Positions 10,700 through 22,197 of a stretch of 64,000 bases of DNA are shown piece after piece. A model generated the notes under the pieces. The model had not been told where the DNA came from. It ran no database searches and worked only from the letters and a program-made list of their open reading frames with translations. Each line of letters begins with the position of its first letter. Position 1 is the first letter of the stretch. The DNA lies in contig OY294045.1 in the NCBI GenBank assembly GCA_958510825.1, positions 7,739,916 to 7,803,915 on the forward strand. The letters are read 5' to 3'. Made by a program: the position numbers and the translations under genes. The stretch is from Brachypterus glaber (lineage: Eukaryota; Arthropoda; Insecta; Coleoptera; Kateretidae).

Positions 10700-11123
10700 T
10701 GTGTAATAATAGTTTGTGTTTTTGCTAATTCGCTTATAAAACATGCAAAATAATAAATTAAAGTAATTTTACATCTGGTTTAGAGTTAAAAACATTTAGA
10801 GATTTGTTCTATTTGCCTACACATGAAGAGTACATTTAATGTACATTTAATTTCAACTTTTATTTATGATTTAATATTAATTTAATTAAAACTTTTTGTA
10901 CCTTGATTTATGAAGGGATTAAAATACCATTTTAGTTTAAAATACTGCATTTGGCCTAAAGAGTGTAAAAATCTTAACTTGGTAAAATAAATTTAATTTT
11001 TTTAATTTTTGAGCAATCTAAGAGAAGAATATTATGTTGAATTAAAATTGACCATTGCAAAAACGAAACTTTCAACATAAGTTTCTTTATAAATCATAAC
11101 TTATAATTAATTTTTTTTCATAG
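10700..11123. other. Unassigned AT-rich stretch
   Basis: Nothing recognised. Confidence 0.4.
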
Positions 11124-11290
11124 CCCGGGGAGTTGCGAGCTATTAGTGATATTTTTTAGCTTTTATCATAGATACACTGGCGTTGCGTAGTTGTATAGTG
11201 GGGACAGATGTCTTGCGTTCGCTTCTAATCAGTGCTGAATTTATGCTACGCTCATGAAGGAAAAAACAGCTCACTTATCCTCGAGGTATA
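11124..11290 (+). mobile_element. Second SINE-like repeat (family S2), copy 1
   Basis: The block TTGCGAGCTATTAGTGAT, TTTTTTAGCTTTTATCATAG, ATACACTGGCGTTGCG, TCTTGCGTTCGCTTCTAATC, TATGCTACGCTCATGAA, CCTCGAGGT matches 37581-37780 in the same orientation. GTTCGCTTC is close to a pol III box B, and the other copy has a good box A (TGGTAAAGTGG). I infer a tRNA-derived SINE, but the 3' end and tail are not clear. Confidence 0.5.
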
Positions 11291-12170
11291 TTCATTATAG
11301 TAAAGGGGTAATTCCATTGTAACAGCTGCAACAGTAATATGCAGTTTTTAAATATGTAAGATCTTTAAGAAAATCGTGCACGCAAAATTAAAATTTTGGA
11401 ATTTAATAGTCCTCTATAAAGTTCAATCACTGTGAAGGGGTTAATAAAGCTTTCGAAATGAGGTTTTTACCATTGTGTAGTTAAAGAGTTGTTTGAGTAC
11501 CTAATGTCGCTAGGTTTCGATTTTTTTATTTTTAATAAAATATATTTGACTTTAAAAATTAGGAAATTTTACTTTATTTCAATCATAAAAAACCTTAAAA
11601 TTAAATATTAAAAAAAGGACAACCAAGTAACTCTTTAACTGTCCAATTATATCTTTAATTATAACTGAGCATTTTTGGCTCAAAATATGGTCTGCAAATA
11701 CGAAATATATGAGTCATAACATATATAATTAATATTTTTTATTCGAAAGGACCCTTAATAATTAATGCAAAAAGGACCGTCGCGACGCGTCGCTATTGAG
11801 GCCAGCCAAATAATTTTCCAATTCCCGGATTCCCTGCTACGTCTTAACTAAACCCCGGCTTAATTGTATGTTTCGTACCAATAACTTTGTCAACCTAAGC
11901 GGATTTAATGTGCGGCCAAACAGAACAATATGTTTGGCAGACAAAAGGGTAAAACAGAAATACAAAAAAATATATATGAAGAGTGGAACTGCAAAGCTAA
12001 CATATCCAAAAGGACAGCACATCTTAACATATCCAAAAAAGAAAAAAAAAATTAAAAATTGTTAACTGTACACTGTAAAAAGTAAACTGAGTATTCAGTT
12101 ACAAATGGATAGGAAATCGGAAGTTATTATCCTATACAATTGTACTTTAATTTTTGTTAAAAACACTCAA
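11291..12170. other. Unassigned stretch
   Basis: No repeat partner was found. GTCGCGACGCGTCGC near 11778 is a CpG palindrome; CGTCGCGACG-type strings are also near 6950 and 8568. The short frames near 11837-12065 on both strands are not recognisable. Confidence 0.35.
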
Positions 12171-12600
12171 GTGGTAAATTTAAATTAGTACTGTAAATTC
12201 ACTATTTTCTGTAAAAATGTGAATTTTTACCTGTGATTTCACAGTAATTTAAGCAGCGAATTTAATGAATATTTCAAGCAGTATTAGGGGCTCTTGTAAT
12301 TTTCGGGACTATCTGTAAAAGTGCCGGCTTTTTGGACCACATGCATGAATTTTAATGCACCATTATTGTACCGCACTGTAAATGAAAATATGGTAATTTC
12401 ACAGAAAATAAACTAGGTCATATGTTAACAGCAAAGAAAGTGGTAAATTTAAATCAGTACTGTAAATTCACTGTTATCTGTAAAAATGTGAATTTTTTAG
12501 TAATTTTACTGCTATCTTTTGTAGAATGTAAGCTATAATTATGGTAATTTTCAACCAATATTGTAAAAGTGCCGGGTTTTTGGACCACATGCATGAATTT
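12171..12600 (+). repeat. Degenerate two-unit repeat leading into the 157-bp satellite
   Basis: GTGGTAAATTTAAAT and TAGTACTGTAAATTCACT at 12171 recur at 12440, and GGACCACATGCATGAATTTT at 12334 recurs at 12582. The spacings are 269 and 248 bp, so these are diverged tandem copies with indels. Both carry TGTAAATTCAC, also found in the 157-bp unit that follows. This may be the non-satellite part of the element in which the satellite grew. Confidence 0.65.
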
Positions 12601-12620
12601 TAATGCAAAATTATTGTACC

Positions 12621-14637
12621 GACAGGAAAAGAGCTGAGATGTTACTAAACCGAGTAATATTGAGGTTAATTTAATAAATATTATAAATTCACATTCTGAC
12701 ATGGTGAATTTGCTTTAATTTGCTTTAATTATTACGGTTAATACTACTGAAAGATTGACGGACAAATTTAAGGTGCGACAGGAAAAGAGCTGAGATTTTA
12801 CTAAACCGAGTAAAATTGAGGTTAATTTTAATAAATATTGTAAATTCACGTTCTGACATCGTGAATTTGCTTTAATTATTACGGTTAATACTACTGAAAG
12901 ATTGACGGACAAATTTAAGGTGCGACAGGAAAAGAGCTAAGATTTTACTAAACCGAGTAAAATTAAGGTTAATTTTAATAAATATTGTAAATTCACGTTC
13001 TGACATGGTGAATTTGCTTTAATTTGCTTTAAATATTACGGTTAATACTACTGAAAGATTGACGGACAAATTTAAGGTGCGACAGGAAAAGAGCTGAGAT
13101 TTTACTAAACCGAGTAAAATTGAGGTTAATTTTAATAAATATTGTAAATTCACGTTCTGCCATGGTGAATTTGCTTTAATTTGCTTTAATTATTACGGTT
13201 AATACTACTGAAAGATTGACGGACAAATTTAAGGTGCGACAGGAAAAGAGCTGAGATTTTACTAAACCGAGTAAAATTGAGGTTAATTTTAATAAATATT
13301 GTAAATTCACGTTCTGACATGGTGAATTTGCTTTAATTTGCTTTAATTATTACGGTTAATACTACTGAAAGATTGACGGACAAATTTAAGGTGCGACAGG
13401 AAAAGAGCTAAGATTTTACTAAACCGAGTAAAATAAAGGTTAATTTTAATAAATATTGTAAATTCACGTTCTAACATGGTGAATTTGCTTTAATTTGCTT
13501 TAATTATTACGGTTAATACTACTGAAAGATTGACGGACAAATTTAAGGTGCGACAGGAAAAGAGCTGAGATTTTACTAAACCGAGTAAAATTGAGGTTAA
13601 TTTTAATAAATATTGTAAATTCACGTTCTGACATGGTGAATTTGCTTTAATTTGCTTTAATTATTACGGTTAATACTACTGAAAGATTGACGGACAAATT
13701 TAAGGTGCGACAGGAAAAGAGCTGAGATTTTACTAAACCGAGTAAAATTGAGGTTAATTTTAATAAATATTGTAAATTCACGTTCTAACATGGTGAATTT
13801 GCTTTAATTTGCTTTAATTATTACGGTTAATACTACTGAAAGATTGACGGACAAATTTAAGGTGCGACAGGAAAAGAGCTGAGATTTTACTAAACCGAGT
13901 AAAATTGAGGTTAATTTTAATAAATATTGTAAATTCACGTTCTAACATGGTGAATTTGCTTTAATTTGCTTTAATTATTACGGTTAATACTACTGAAAGA
14001 TTGACGGACAAATTTAAGGTGCGACAGGAAAAGAGCTGAGATTTTACTAAACCGAGTAAAATTGAGGTTAATTTTAATAAATATTGTAAATTCACGTTCT
14101 GACATGGTGAATTTGCTTTAATTTGCTTTAATTATTACGGTTAATACTACTGAAAGATTGACGGACAAATTTAAGGTGCGACAGGAAAAGAGCTGAGATT
14201 TTACTAAACCGAGTAAAATTGAGGTTAATTTTAATAAATATTGTAAATTCACGTTCTAACATGGTGAATTTGCTTTAATTTGCTTTAATTATTACGGTTA
14301 ATACTACTGAAAGATTGACGGACAAATTTAAGGTGCGACAGGAAAAGAGCTGAGATTTTACTAAACCGAGTAAAATTAAGGTTAATTTTAATAAATATTG
14401 TAAATTCACGTTCTAACATGGTGAATTTGCTTTAATTTGCTTTAATTATTACGGTTAATACTACTGAAAGATTGACGGACAAATTTAAGGTGCGACAGGA
14501 AAAGAGCTGAGATTTTACTAAACCGAGTAAAATTGAGGTTAATTTTAATAAATATTGTAAATTCACGTTCTGACATGGTGAATTTGCTTTAATTGTTACA
14601 CTTAATATTACTGAAAGATTGACGGACAAATTTAGAG
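12621..14637 (+). repeat. 157-bp satellite array, 13 units
   Basis: Units begin with GACAGGAAAAGAGCTGAG at 12621, 12777, 12924, 13081, 13238, 13395, 13552, 13709, 13866, 14023, 14180, 14337 and 14494. Spacing is exactly 157 bp from 12924 on. The unit at 12777 is 147 bp because one TTTGCTTTAA is missing, and the first unit is diverged. Internal units differ by only a few bases. Each has an inverted pair, AAATTCAC and GTGAATTT, about 11 bases apart. Two frames of about 65 codons on the minus strand are products of the repeat, not genes. Confidence 0.98.
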
Positions 14638-14694
14638 TGTACGTGACTTTAGAACTATAACGTTTTTAACAAAAATTAAAGTACATTTGTATAT

Positions 14695-14850
14695 TGATTT
14701 TATTTATTTATTTATTATTATTTATTTATATGACTACAGAATCATGCAGAGCCTAAAATAAGCTTTTGGCATGTGCTAGGGGCTCTCCATTAATTTTGTT
14801 ACATATATTCCAAATTTTAAGTGTTTATTTATTTATTTATTTATTTATTA
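14695..14850 (-). repeat. Probable retroelement 3' end with TAAA tails
   Basis: Read on the minus strand, GGAGAGCCCCTAGCACATGC is followed by AAAAGCTTATTTTAGG, TGATTCTGTAGTCATATAAA and a TAAA tail. A related CTAGGGGCTCCCC block is at 60655-60695. A second TTTA run is at 14824-14849. The coding part of the element is not present. Confidence 0.5.
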
Positions 14851-15085
14851 GTTCACAGTAATTTTGTTTTCAAATTCCATATTTAGCTCTTTCTCCATTT
14901 TTATATCTAGCTCCTTCCTTATATTTTATTCTGGCAATACATTTTCCAATATTTTTAAAACGTTAACAGTAAATTTTGTTATTTGAATTCTTAAATAATA
15001 ATAATTAAAACAATTACTGTCAATGGAGCTCTCTACAACTAGAATTATGAAACAAAAGACGACCCTATCTCTATCTCATTTGTGC

Positions 15086-15172
15086 TACACTTTCCGGCCA
15101 ACCAAATAAATACTGTATTTGTTGAATGAAAAACAAATACAGTATTTATTTGGTTGGCCTCAAAGTGTGGTA
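15086..15172. mobile_element. 87-bp hairpin MITE, copy 1
   Basis: GGCCAACCAAATAAATACTG plus TATTTGTT pairs with its exact complement on the other side of an 8-base loop (15097-15158). The outer bases (TACACTTT and AAAGTGTGGTA) extend the stem with small gaps. TA at both ends fits a Tc1/mariner-type target. Confidence 0.85.
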
Positions 15173-15275
15173 CTGAGCGGCACGAACGAACATAGCTAAT
15201 GTGAATCTGTAGAATTAGATAATTCTACTAAAATTTAGATGGCGGCAGTAATTTCTTTAATAAAAATAATATAGT
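15173..15275. other. Spacer between the paired hairpin MITEs
   Basis: Nothing recognised. Confidence 0.5.
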
Positions 15276-15364
15276 TACACTTTTCGCCCGGCCAAGTAAA
15301 TATTGTATTTGTTCAACAAAGAACAAATACAGAATTTGTTTGGTTGGGTGGAAGTGGGAGTGTA
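15276..15364. mobile_element. 89-bp hairpin MITE, copy 2
   Basis: TACACTTTTCGCCCGGCCAAG and AACAAATACAGAATTTGTTT with GGTTGGGTGGAAGTG fold in the same way as the element 104 bp upstream, with several substitutions. The two belong to one family. Confidence 0.8.
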
Positions 15365-15765
15365 TGTATGTCTTCTATCTTTTTTGGGTAGAACTTTTGT
15401 CCCTGTCTAATCTAACGGGAGAAATCGCCATTTTAAATTAAAAGTTAAAAACACTTACCTATTAAAGAAAGAATACTTAACATATTGTACACTAAGATTT
15501 ATTATATTTTACATTTTGCTCTAATCCCCACTGCTTTAAAATTATCCTTTCAGAAAAATCTATATTATTGAAAAATTTAAAAATATTTTAAATAAATAAA
15601 ATTGGCTACCGAATCTTACATAATAATGGTAAATATCAGTCAAGAAGCAAAAAAGCTGTAACAGTTTAAAAAGTGTCCGGTTTTTACTGGGACACCTTGT
15701 AGAATAAGTACCAAAAAGCTAACTAAATTATTTGGTGATAATAAATATTATAGCTTTTTTAAGTG
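15365..15765. other. Unassigned stretch
   Basis: Nothing recognised. Confidence 0.4.
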
Positions 15766-15978
15766 TACAGTGCGATTATAAAGTGCCGAACAGTTTGAAA
15801 AGAAAATACTCTTCGTTTGAAGCCACGCCTCTGTTAGAATTGTGCGCGACAAGCCCATGTGATTGCTACGTACAACAGCTCGGTGGCCAGTGAAATGCAC
15901 ACAGCTTTCGTGCATTTTACTCATCGCTAATGCCAGTTTTGAATTAAAAAGTGTTCGGCACTTTATAACCGCACGGTA
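15766..15978. mobile_element. 213-bp MITE with TA-anchored 27-bp TIRs
   Basis: Left end TACAGTGCGATTATAAAGTG CCGAACA and the complement of the right end TACCGTGCGGTTATAAAGTG CCGAACA differ at two positions. Both start with TA, consistent with a Tc1/mariner-type TA duplication. The interior is non-coding; frames on both strands across it are shadows. Confidence 0.85.
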
Positions 15979-16460
15979 TATTAAAATTAAGATAAAAAAG
16001 ATTATCTTGTTACATGCAAAATACGGGAAATGCAATAAAATTTTTTATTGCCCAAGGCGAATCCAAGATACTACAAAGTCAATAGAGTCGCTTTGATATA
16101 ACAATAAAAAATCAAATCGAAACGAGTAACTTAAAAATAAAGTGCCATTTTTGATAATAAAAAGAAGTCTATAAGAGAATAAATATCAAATTTAATTCAA
16201 TCTGATTTCAAATAAATATAAATAGAAAAGAAAGTATGTTACTATTTTCAATTAATTTTGGGTGTTTGGTTTTTTTTTGCAGTTTTTTGTGTATATGTAT
16301 ATTAGTTTTATATATTTTTTTGTATAAATAAATTTTTTTGTATAAATAATATTTAAACTGCATATTATGTATAGTTTTTCAAATTTATTTTTAGATATTT
16401 TGTTGTAAACATTGAGTATTTACAGGGAAAAGTTTTTGTTAGCAGCATTCTGTTTCTTTT
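15979..16460. other. Unassigned AT-rich stretch
   Basis: Nothing recognised. Confidence 0.4.
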
Positions 16461-16462
16461 TA

Positions 16463-17040
16463 CATCGGCACTTAGTGCTACTAAGAGTGCCGATGTATTG
16501 AAATTTTCGCCGAAAAGTCAAAATCTTTGTAAACTCACCAACTCCATTTCTACATGAGATATCGACTTGCGGTTTTTTGCATATTGTTTCTTATCGTATT
16601 CCGAAGAGCTGATTAGATTTTGGGGGTAAACGATTGGGGTAAGGGGGTAAAAATAGGGTAAAACTCCTAATTTTAGCGTTTTTTGTTTATAATTAAGGCA
16701 ATTATTATTGTATTTGGTTAATTTAGCATTTTATATAAAAGATAATTTTAAATTGGTCAAAAAATGTTATACACAACGTTTTCCTAAAACGCATTGTTTT
16801 CGAGATATTGGCGTTTAAAGCAGTAAAAGGTTTTTTTAGCATATCTCACATATTTATAACCCGATTTCAAAAAATTATATTTTAAATAAAAGCTCTTTTT
16901 AAGCCCTATAAAAAATGTTATATACAGTTTTTTGCTAGAATATAATGTTTTAAAGATACAGAATTTAAAATCAAACAAAACACCTAGTTTGAAATTTGCA
17001 AACTAGATTGCTCTAGTGTACAATAGTGCCGATGTTTTGA
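16463..17040. mobile_element. Possible TIR element ending in ACATCGGCACT
   Basis: The left end ACATCGGCACTTAGTGCTAC and the right end ATAGTGCCGATGT (17026-17038) are inverted over about 12 bases. A short hairpin CTAGTTTG...CAAACTAG lies at 16985-17007. The first 65 bases recur at 62582-62646. The short TIR makes the boundaries tentative. Confidence 0.5.
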
Positions 17041-17458
17041 CAGGGTGCTTGCAACATTTCATCTAGTTGTATATTACATTGTAATATACAAGTTATTTAT
17101 TCACTTGCGTGTTTATTATGTATCAAAAATGTACAACTTTAATTTAATAACAATCATAATCATAAGAATGTTATTATTTTCCTAATGTGATTTATGATGA
17201 TAATACAAAATAGCAAAGTAAAGGAAATCTAATTCGGAAAATCTGCATAAGAAAATGGATTTATATATCGCCTTTTAAACTGAAACGTAACAAAAATTTA
17301 ATAACGCTATAATAATTTTCACAATTTTCTGCTGTTTTCATATTTTGTTGAAATGACAGTTCAGGTGCTACCTTAAAAATGCCTATAATTTATATTTTCG
17401 TGTGAAGATTTTAAGCCAATATTCTATGCACATTTAAGGAATTAGGTGAAAAGTAATA
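17041..17458. other. Unassigned stretch
   Basis: Nothing recognised. Confidence 0.4.
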
Positions 17459-18540
17459 AAAATATACAGTATGGTTTTTGTCAAGATTTTTTAAAGCTTT
17501 TTTCCCACTTCAGAATTTAAAAACCTTAACTGTATTAAAAAAAAATTATATTTTGCTTAAGGAAATTGTTTGAGTGCATTTTTCATGTTACAAACTTCCG
17601 AGACCGCAGGTGAAGGAATTTTGATGAAAAATGCACGAAAACAATTCCCTTAAGCAAAATATTTTTTTATATACAGTAAAAAAAATGTATAATTCAACAT
17701 GCACGAATGGTATTTTAAAAGATTATTTCACAAACAAAATAAGGAATTAAATAATTTTACAATATTTTATTTTGTTCCATATCTAAATTAAAAGTTTAAG
17801 AACTAAACAACAATATTACTTTACAACTATAATTAAAAATTTAAATCTCAAATTTGCCGCGCTTTTTAAATCCACGATGTTCACTTGTTCGCGAATGTTG
17901 TCTAAACTTTGCTCGAGAGATATTTAATGCTTGAGATTATTCCAATAAAATAGTAGTTATCACATATATTAGCATTTAAATAAAGATCATTGCTGTTTTT
18001 GTTTAAAAAGTTTAGTAAAAGAAATAAAATAACGGGTGTTTTCACCAGTAAAAAAACAATTTCCTATCGGTTTCTAATAAACATTGGCAACGCTGTACTG
18101 GTACCAGCGCAGTCATTTGATGTTTTGATTTCCGTAATTCTTTACTGCAAATATATTTTTAATAAATAAGTGTTTAAATTAGGTTTTAGTGGCATGTTTT
18201 TAATACCAAGATTCAATTAAATAAATTAAAATTTATGAATATCAGTAATTTAAAGCTTTTAAGATGGAAAGTGCATAAAATATAATATATTATCTGAAAT
18301 TAATTAGAGTTTTTACCTAGGATGTTTTGGTAATAAAATAAGCATTTATATATCAATAAAAATAAATCAACTAAAGGTAAGCTTCAAAAATTAAAAACAC
18401 ATTTTGCAAAAATATAACATTTATTAAGATGTCAGTAACTGTCAGTTTCTTGTTTCCATAGTAACCAAGTGATAATTGCATATGTGCAAAAATTATCAGA
18501 TTCATTTTGATCTGATAGCCTATATATTGTTTGTGAAATA
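17459..18540 (+). repeat. Dispersed repeat family X, copy 1
   Basis: The block is found inverted at 27776-28592. Shared landmarks are TACAGTATGG near the left end, AATTCAACATGCACGA, AAATCCACGATGTTCACTTG, TTAATGCTTGAGATTATT, ACCAGCGCAGTCATTTGATG and GTTTCCATAGTAACCAAGTG. Each copy has indels the other lacks; 18310-18375 is absent from copy 2. No coding frame is conserved between them. Confidence 0.9.
17553..17665. mobile_element. Palindrome inside family X copy 1
   Basis: TATTTTGCTTAAGGAAATTG and GTGCATTTTTCAT on the left pair with ATGAAAAATGCAC and CAATTCCCTTAAGCAAAATA on the right. Copy 2 has a shortened version centred near 28483, so the arm length differs between copies. Confidence 0.75.
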
Positions 18541-18860
18541 GTCTGCGAAATTTCCGCAGCAAAAATATGAATACGACTTTCTATATTAGGGCAGTACAAA
18601 AGTCACATTAAATTGTAATAGTTGTATAGATCGCAGTGTTGATTAAATAAATTAGAAACATTAAGATTTTATCATATTTTAATATTTTATTTGTACTAAC
18701 ACGTGACCGGGCTTCAATATAATTTTGGTAGGAAGTATATTTGTCGATACAATGTCAAGATAAACTTAAATTACTATATTTCATTTATTAAAAAATACAA
18801 GGTGCTTTAAAGATAAAGAAATCTTAATTTTCAGGGGTGTTTCTGTAATATAAATAATAT
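18541..18860. other. Unassigned stretch
   Basis: Nothing recognised. Confidence 0.4.
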
Positions 18861-18864
18861 TCAT

Positions 18865-18960
18865 AATATAAAAAAGTTCCCTTAAAGATCAGTCCAGAAA
18901 TAATACCTAGGGGAGCTACTGCCTTTTTGAGGAAACTGCGGCCCTTTAGTATAATATTTC
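18865..18960. mobile_element. Decayed fragment of the TACAGGGTG family
   Basis: AAAAAGTTCCCTTAAAGATC and GAAATAATACCTAGGGGAGC resemble the subterminal block GTTCCTATAAA...GAAATGAGCCCTAAGGGAGC of 1752-2487. No termini are seen. Confidence 0.5.
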
Positions 18961-19735
18961 TTAATTTTTCTTTTATTTTTTTAATACCTGCTATCTAAGC
19001 GTGCGTCTAAATTGGTATTTTTATTTAATATATCCATTGAGGTAGAGTGTGGAGATTGCCAGAGCCGTTGAAATTTCTTGTGCCCATTTTGATTCGCGCA
19101 TCTATCTATCTCTCTCTAAAATTCCGTACCAACTATTAAAAACTATATTTTGTAGTATTTAATACAATAAAGTAGCATATGAAGCCAGATTTTCGTAAGT
19201 ACAACGTATGTGTGGTAACAGATTCAGTTAATTAGGTAGCGACCACAAAAAATTCTAGCTGGGATATCTCCCCCAAAATCGACCATTCTATTTCTACGCC
19301 ATTGACTCGAGAATAAGGTAATTTCCGTTCAATATCTGGTATACTAGTATCTATCTCTGCTCGCCATGCTATCTTAATGCATAGTTGAACAGTGAAACTT
19401 TCATAAAGGGTTAACAGCCATTTTTGGCATATATCTTGACTTAAAGTGCAAAAAGTCTAAAAACTGTATTTTTCAAGAGAACGAAAACAACTTTTTTCCT
19501 ATGATATGATTCTATTATTATATACTTTGGGGTTTGTTCTTAGTTAAAAGTAGGGAAGAGTTGGCCAAAACGGGATAGCTAACGATATTTGGTCTGAAAT
19601 TCTGTAATTATGCTCTTGATATCTACTATTTTTTAACTGTAACTTCCCCATTGACCCATTTCTATGTTTAGGTATAGTTATTGCTGAATATCTTGACGAT
19701 AACATAGGAAAGTCATATTGAAGAAAATAACGTAA
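18961..19735. other. Unassigned stretch
   Basis: No partner was found. A slightly G+C-richer patch (19030-19110) includes a CTAT/CTCT run. Confidence 0.4.
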
Positions 19736-19739
19736 AGTA

Positions 19740-19773
19740 TCCCATTTTGCCCACCTGGTCGGGTAAAATGGGA
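19740..19773. repeat. Short hairpin
   Basis: ATCCCATTTT at the left pairs with AAAATGGGAT at the right, and both sides carry CCC/GG next to the stem. ACCCGACC...ATCCCATTTTGC recurs inverted near 20195. Confidence 0.6.
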
Positions 19774-19879
19774 TGGTGTTTGAATGTGAATAAAAAAGAT
19801 ACTAAAGTGAGATATATTCATTAAATTTGAAAATGAAACATTGTATTAGTCTTATATCTTTAATAAAAATACAAATTAA

Positions 19880-20054
19880 CATCAACACCGACAAAAATCG
19901 CACGATTATGGCTCACCATCATTCTCTACCCCGGCGCAAGGTTCGTGAGCCCAAAATCGACAGTCCTGGCACATTATAATATCGTATAAAATACCACCTA
20001 TTAGGTGGTCCGAGAAAGACTTTAAAAATAAACTAAACTAAACTAAACTAAACA
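19880..20054 (+). repeat. Possible retroelement 3' end with AAACT tail
   Basis: A G+C-richer stretch (CTCTACCCCGGCGCAAGGTT) is followed by the hairpin ACCACCTATTAGGTGGT (19993-20009), AAAGACTTTAAAAAT and about five AAACT units. A stem followed by a simple-repeat tail is typical of LINE and SINE 3' ends. No coding part was seen upstream. Confidence 0.45.
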
Positions 20055-20123
20055 TTACCCATCCGTCGTCCGTCTTCGATTTAGAATACAGTTCTGTACA
20101 ATAAATGCAACTTTCGTCGTTGT

Positions 20124-20145
20124 TCTCTTCTTCTTCTTCTTCTTC
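20124..20145 (+). repeat. TTC trinucleotide repeat
   Basis: About six TTC units. Confidence 0.85.
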
Positions 20146-20457
20146 TGAACTGCTGTCTATATCTATATAGATCTAGTATCCAGTTTTACCCGACCGCTTA
20201 GTATCCCATTTTGCACACGTCCTAATGTCTTTCAGAGTTTTCCACAAAAAAAAAATAGATGACATATTCACAAATGCCACAAAATACAGTCAATTAGTTA
20301 CAGAATCATAAAAAATACTTACCGTTAATTAATTTGCTGGTTAAAACTGAAAAATTCTTGCTTAGTCACTAATGAAAACAAATAGCACAACCTCACTTTT
20401 TGAACTTTCACTTGTCACTCACCACAGATCAAAAATTTATCAAAAGATTCACCTGTG

Positions 20458-21345
20458 TAGAGGAAATGCGCCTAATTTCGGATGGTTTCCAAATTTCGGA
20501 TAGTAGTGTATTTAAGATACTGTCTGCAAAGGTAAACAGAAACCTACTTTTATGTGAAGCCAAAAGTCAAACTAAATCCGTCCTGTAATATGATAACGGT
20601 AGAGCTTCTCCCCTTTAAATGGCAGCACAAATCGTTTATATTGCAAATGGCAGTTTTGTGCTCAGTTGCATTATTATGCTTGTTTATTTTATAAATAATC
20701 GTTATAAAAGTTCGTGATTCTGTCTTGGGTAAGTTATGATGTTAGTTAAGTTGATCCACTATTCATAATTAAGCAATTTGAAAACGTAAACATTCTACAA
20801 ATTTCTAATCTAAAAAGCAGAAAGTTGCCTAATTTCGGATAGACCATTTTTGTGCATTTGATTCCCAATTTCGGATATCCGCAAGGTAATTATTATTCAG
20901 GATAACCAACCATTAATTATTTTTTTTATAATGATACAACAAACTAAGATAAACAATTTTGAAAAAACGAAAATTACCTAAGATACTAAGATATTCGAAA
21001 TTGGGAATCTAAAATTATAGTTCCTATAGTATTTCGTAGAAAATCGCTTAATGATTAAATTACGTCTTAAATGTGAAGGAATAACAAGAAACATAAGCAA
21101 TGGGATCCAGATCTACTCTTGAAAAATTTTTTTCGGATATGTCCGAAATTAGGAGCCCTTTTTCAAATGCACAAAAATGCGCTGATTTTTTTTAACCGTG
21201 TTTTTTGGAAAAAATAAACTGTAATAAAATTGCTTTTATAATAAATCATGGTTCGCTATAATAAGTTGTATCTGGTTATATAAAAAAAATATCAAAAAGT
21301 AATACCGAGTATTAAATATTGAATACATTGTAAATGGTATCCGAA
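20458..21345 (+). mobile_element. Family Y TIR element, copy 1 (about 890 bp)
   Basis: The left end GGAAATGCGCCTAATTTCGGAT is present. The right end is damaged: GGTATCCGAAAT is followed by AGCG instead of the TAGGCG seen in copy 2 (26587-27474, inverted). The motif AATTTCGGATA or its complement recurs at least six times along the element, for example near 20505, 20829, 20868, 21000, 21137 and 21341. Such spaced repeats usually serve as transposase binding sites. The only sizeable frame (20400-20588) crosses the border and is not a gene. Confidence 0.85.
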
Positions 21346-21671
21346 ATAGCGTGTCCAAAAACCAATTTTCTGTTCCTCCTAAAAAATCGAGTTATGGCAT
21401 AATGGCAATAAACCTCTTATAAAGGTTGTCCTCTTCAGTGGGTCGGTCTATTATCATTGTATTAATTAAATAGAGCAAAGTTTGGAAATTATAAAGTTTC
21501 TAATTGGCCGACAGGACTAGAAAGGATTCCACTTAATTGCATGTCATTGTCTGATTTGAATAGTATAAAATAATATTTAATTATACATTGCGATCCAAAA
21601 GTTATACCACTGTTATTTTTTGAACGAGTTGAGATATAGACTTTAAATTTGAAACTTATAAACAAGACAAC
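21346..21671. other. Unassigned stretch
   Basis: Nothing recognised. Confidence 0.4.
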
Positions 21672-22197
21672 TTAAGGCGCCTTTTCACGGAGCAATTTGT
21701 ACGCAAGTTTGGTGCTATGCAATTTTGTTGCAAGAATGATTTAGTCACTGCGCATGCCTTCTGTCAACTTTGATGCTATTTTCGAGCCATCAAATTATTA
21801 GAACAAGTTCTATTTTTCGACGATTTTCACGCAAGATTTATAGTTATTTTCATGGTACCAACCTGGAAAAAAGTTACCAAATCAATTTTTTTTACTATCA
21901 TAGTAGCAACTGCACATGTTAATAATAATTATTATTAATAATAGGCCGGCCTGTCTAACTAATAAACTTTTTTAAAAAAGAAAATGATAGGTTATGTTTT
22001 TGTCAACAAACGCAGAGACACGTCAAAATTAATAGTTGGCAGAACTGTTTAACTTGCAATATATAGCGTCAAACTTGCGTAGAACTTGCTCCATGAAAAG
22101 GCAAATCAATGTCCAATTGTCCTCATGCTATATCTGGCAGCAAACTTGCATAGCATCAAACTTGTGTACAAATTGCTCCGTGAAAAAGCGCCTTTAA
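21672..22197. mobile_element. TIR element of 526 bp with TTAA at both ends
   Basis: The left end TTAAGGCGCCTTTTCACGGA, GCAATTTGTACGCAAGTTTG matches the complement of the right end TTTAAAGGCGCTTTTTCACG GAGCAATTTGTACACAAGTTTG. TIRs are about 48 bp. TTAA on both sides would fit a piggyBac-type target, but the ends differ by one base, so this is not certain. Confidence 0.8.

Noticed and set aside
12454..14629. Repeated minus-strand frames of 65-82 codons
   Set aside because: They are translations of the 157-bp satellite and repeat with it; no start, composition or similarity supports a gene.
12060..14640. CRISPR-like array
   Set aside because: The units are directly adjacent 157-bp copies without unique spacers, in eukaryotic DNA.
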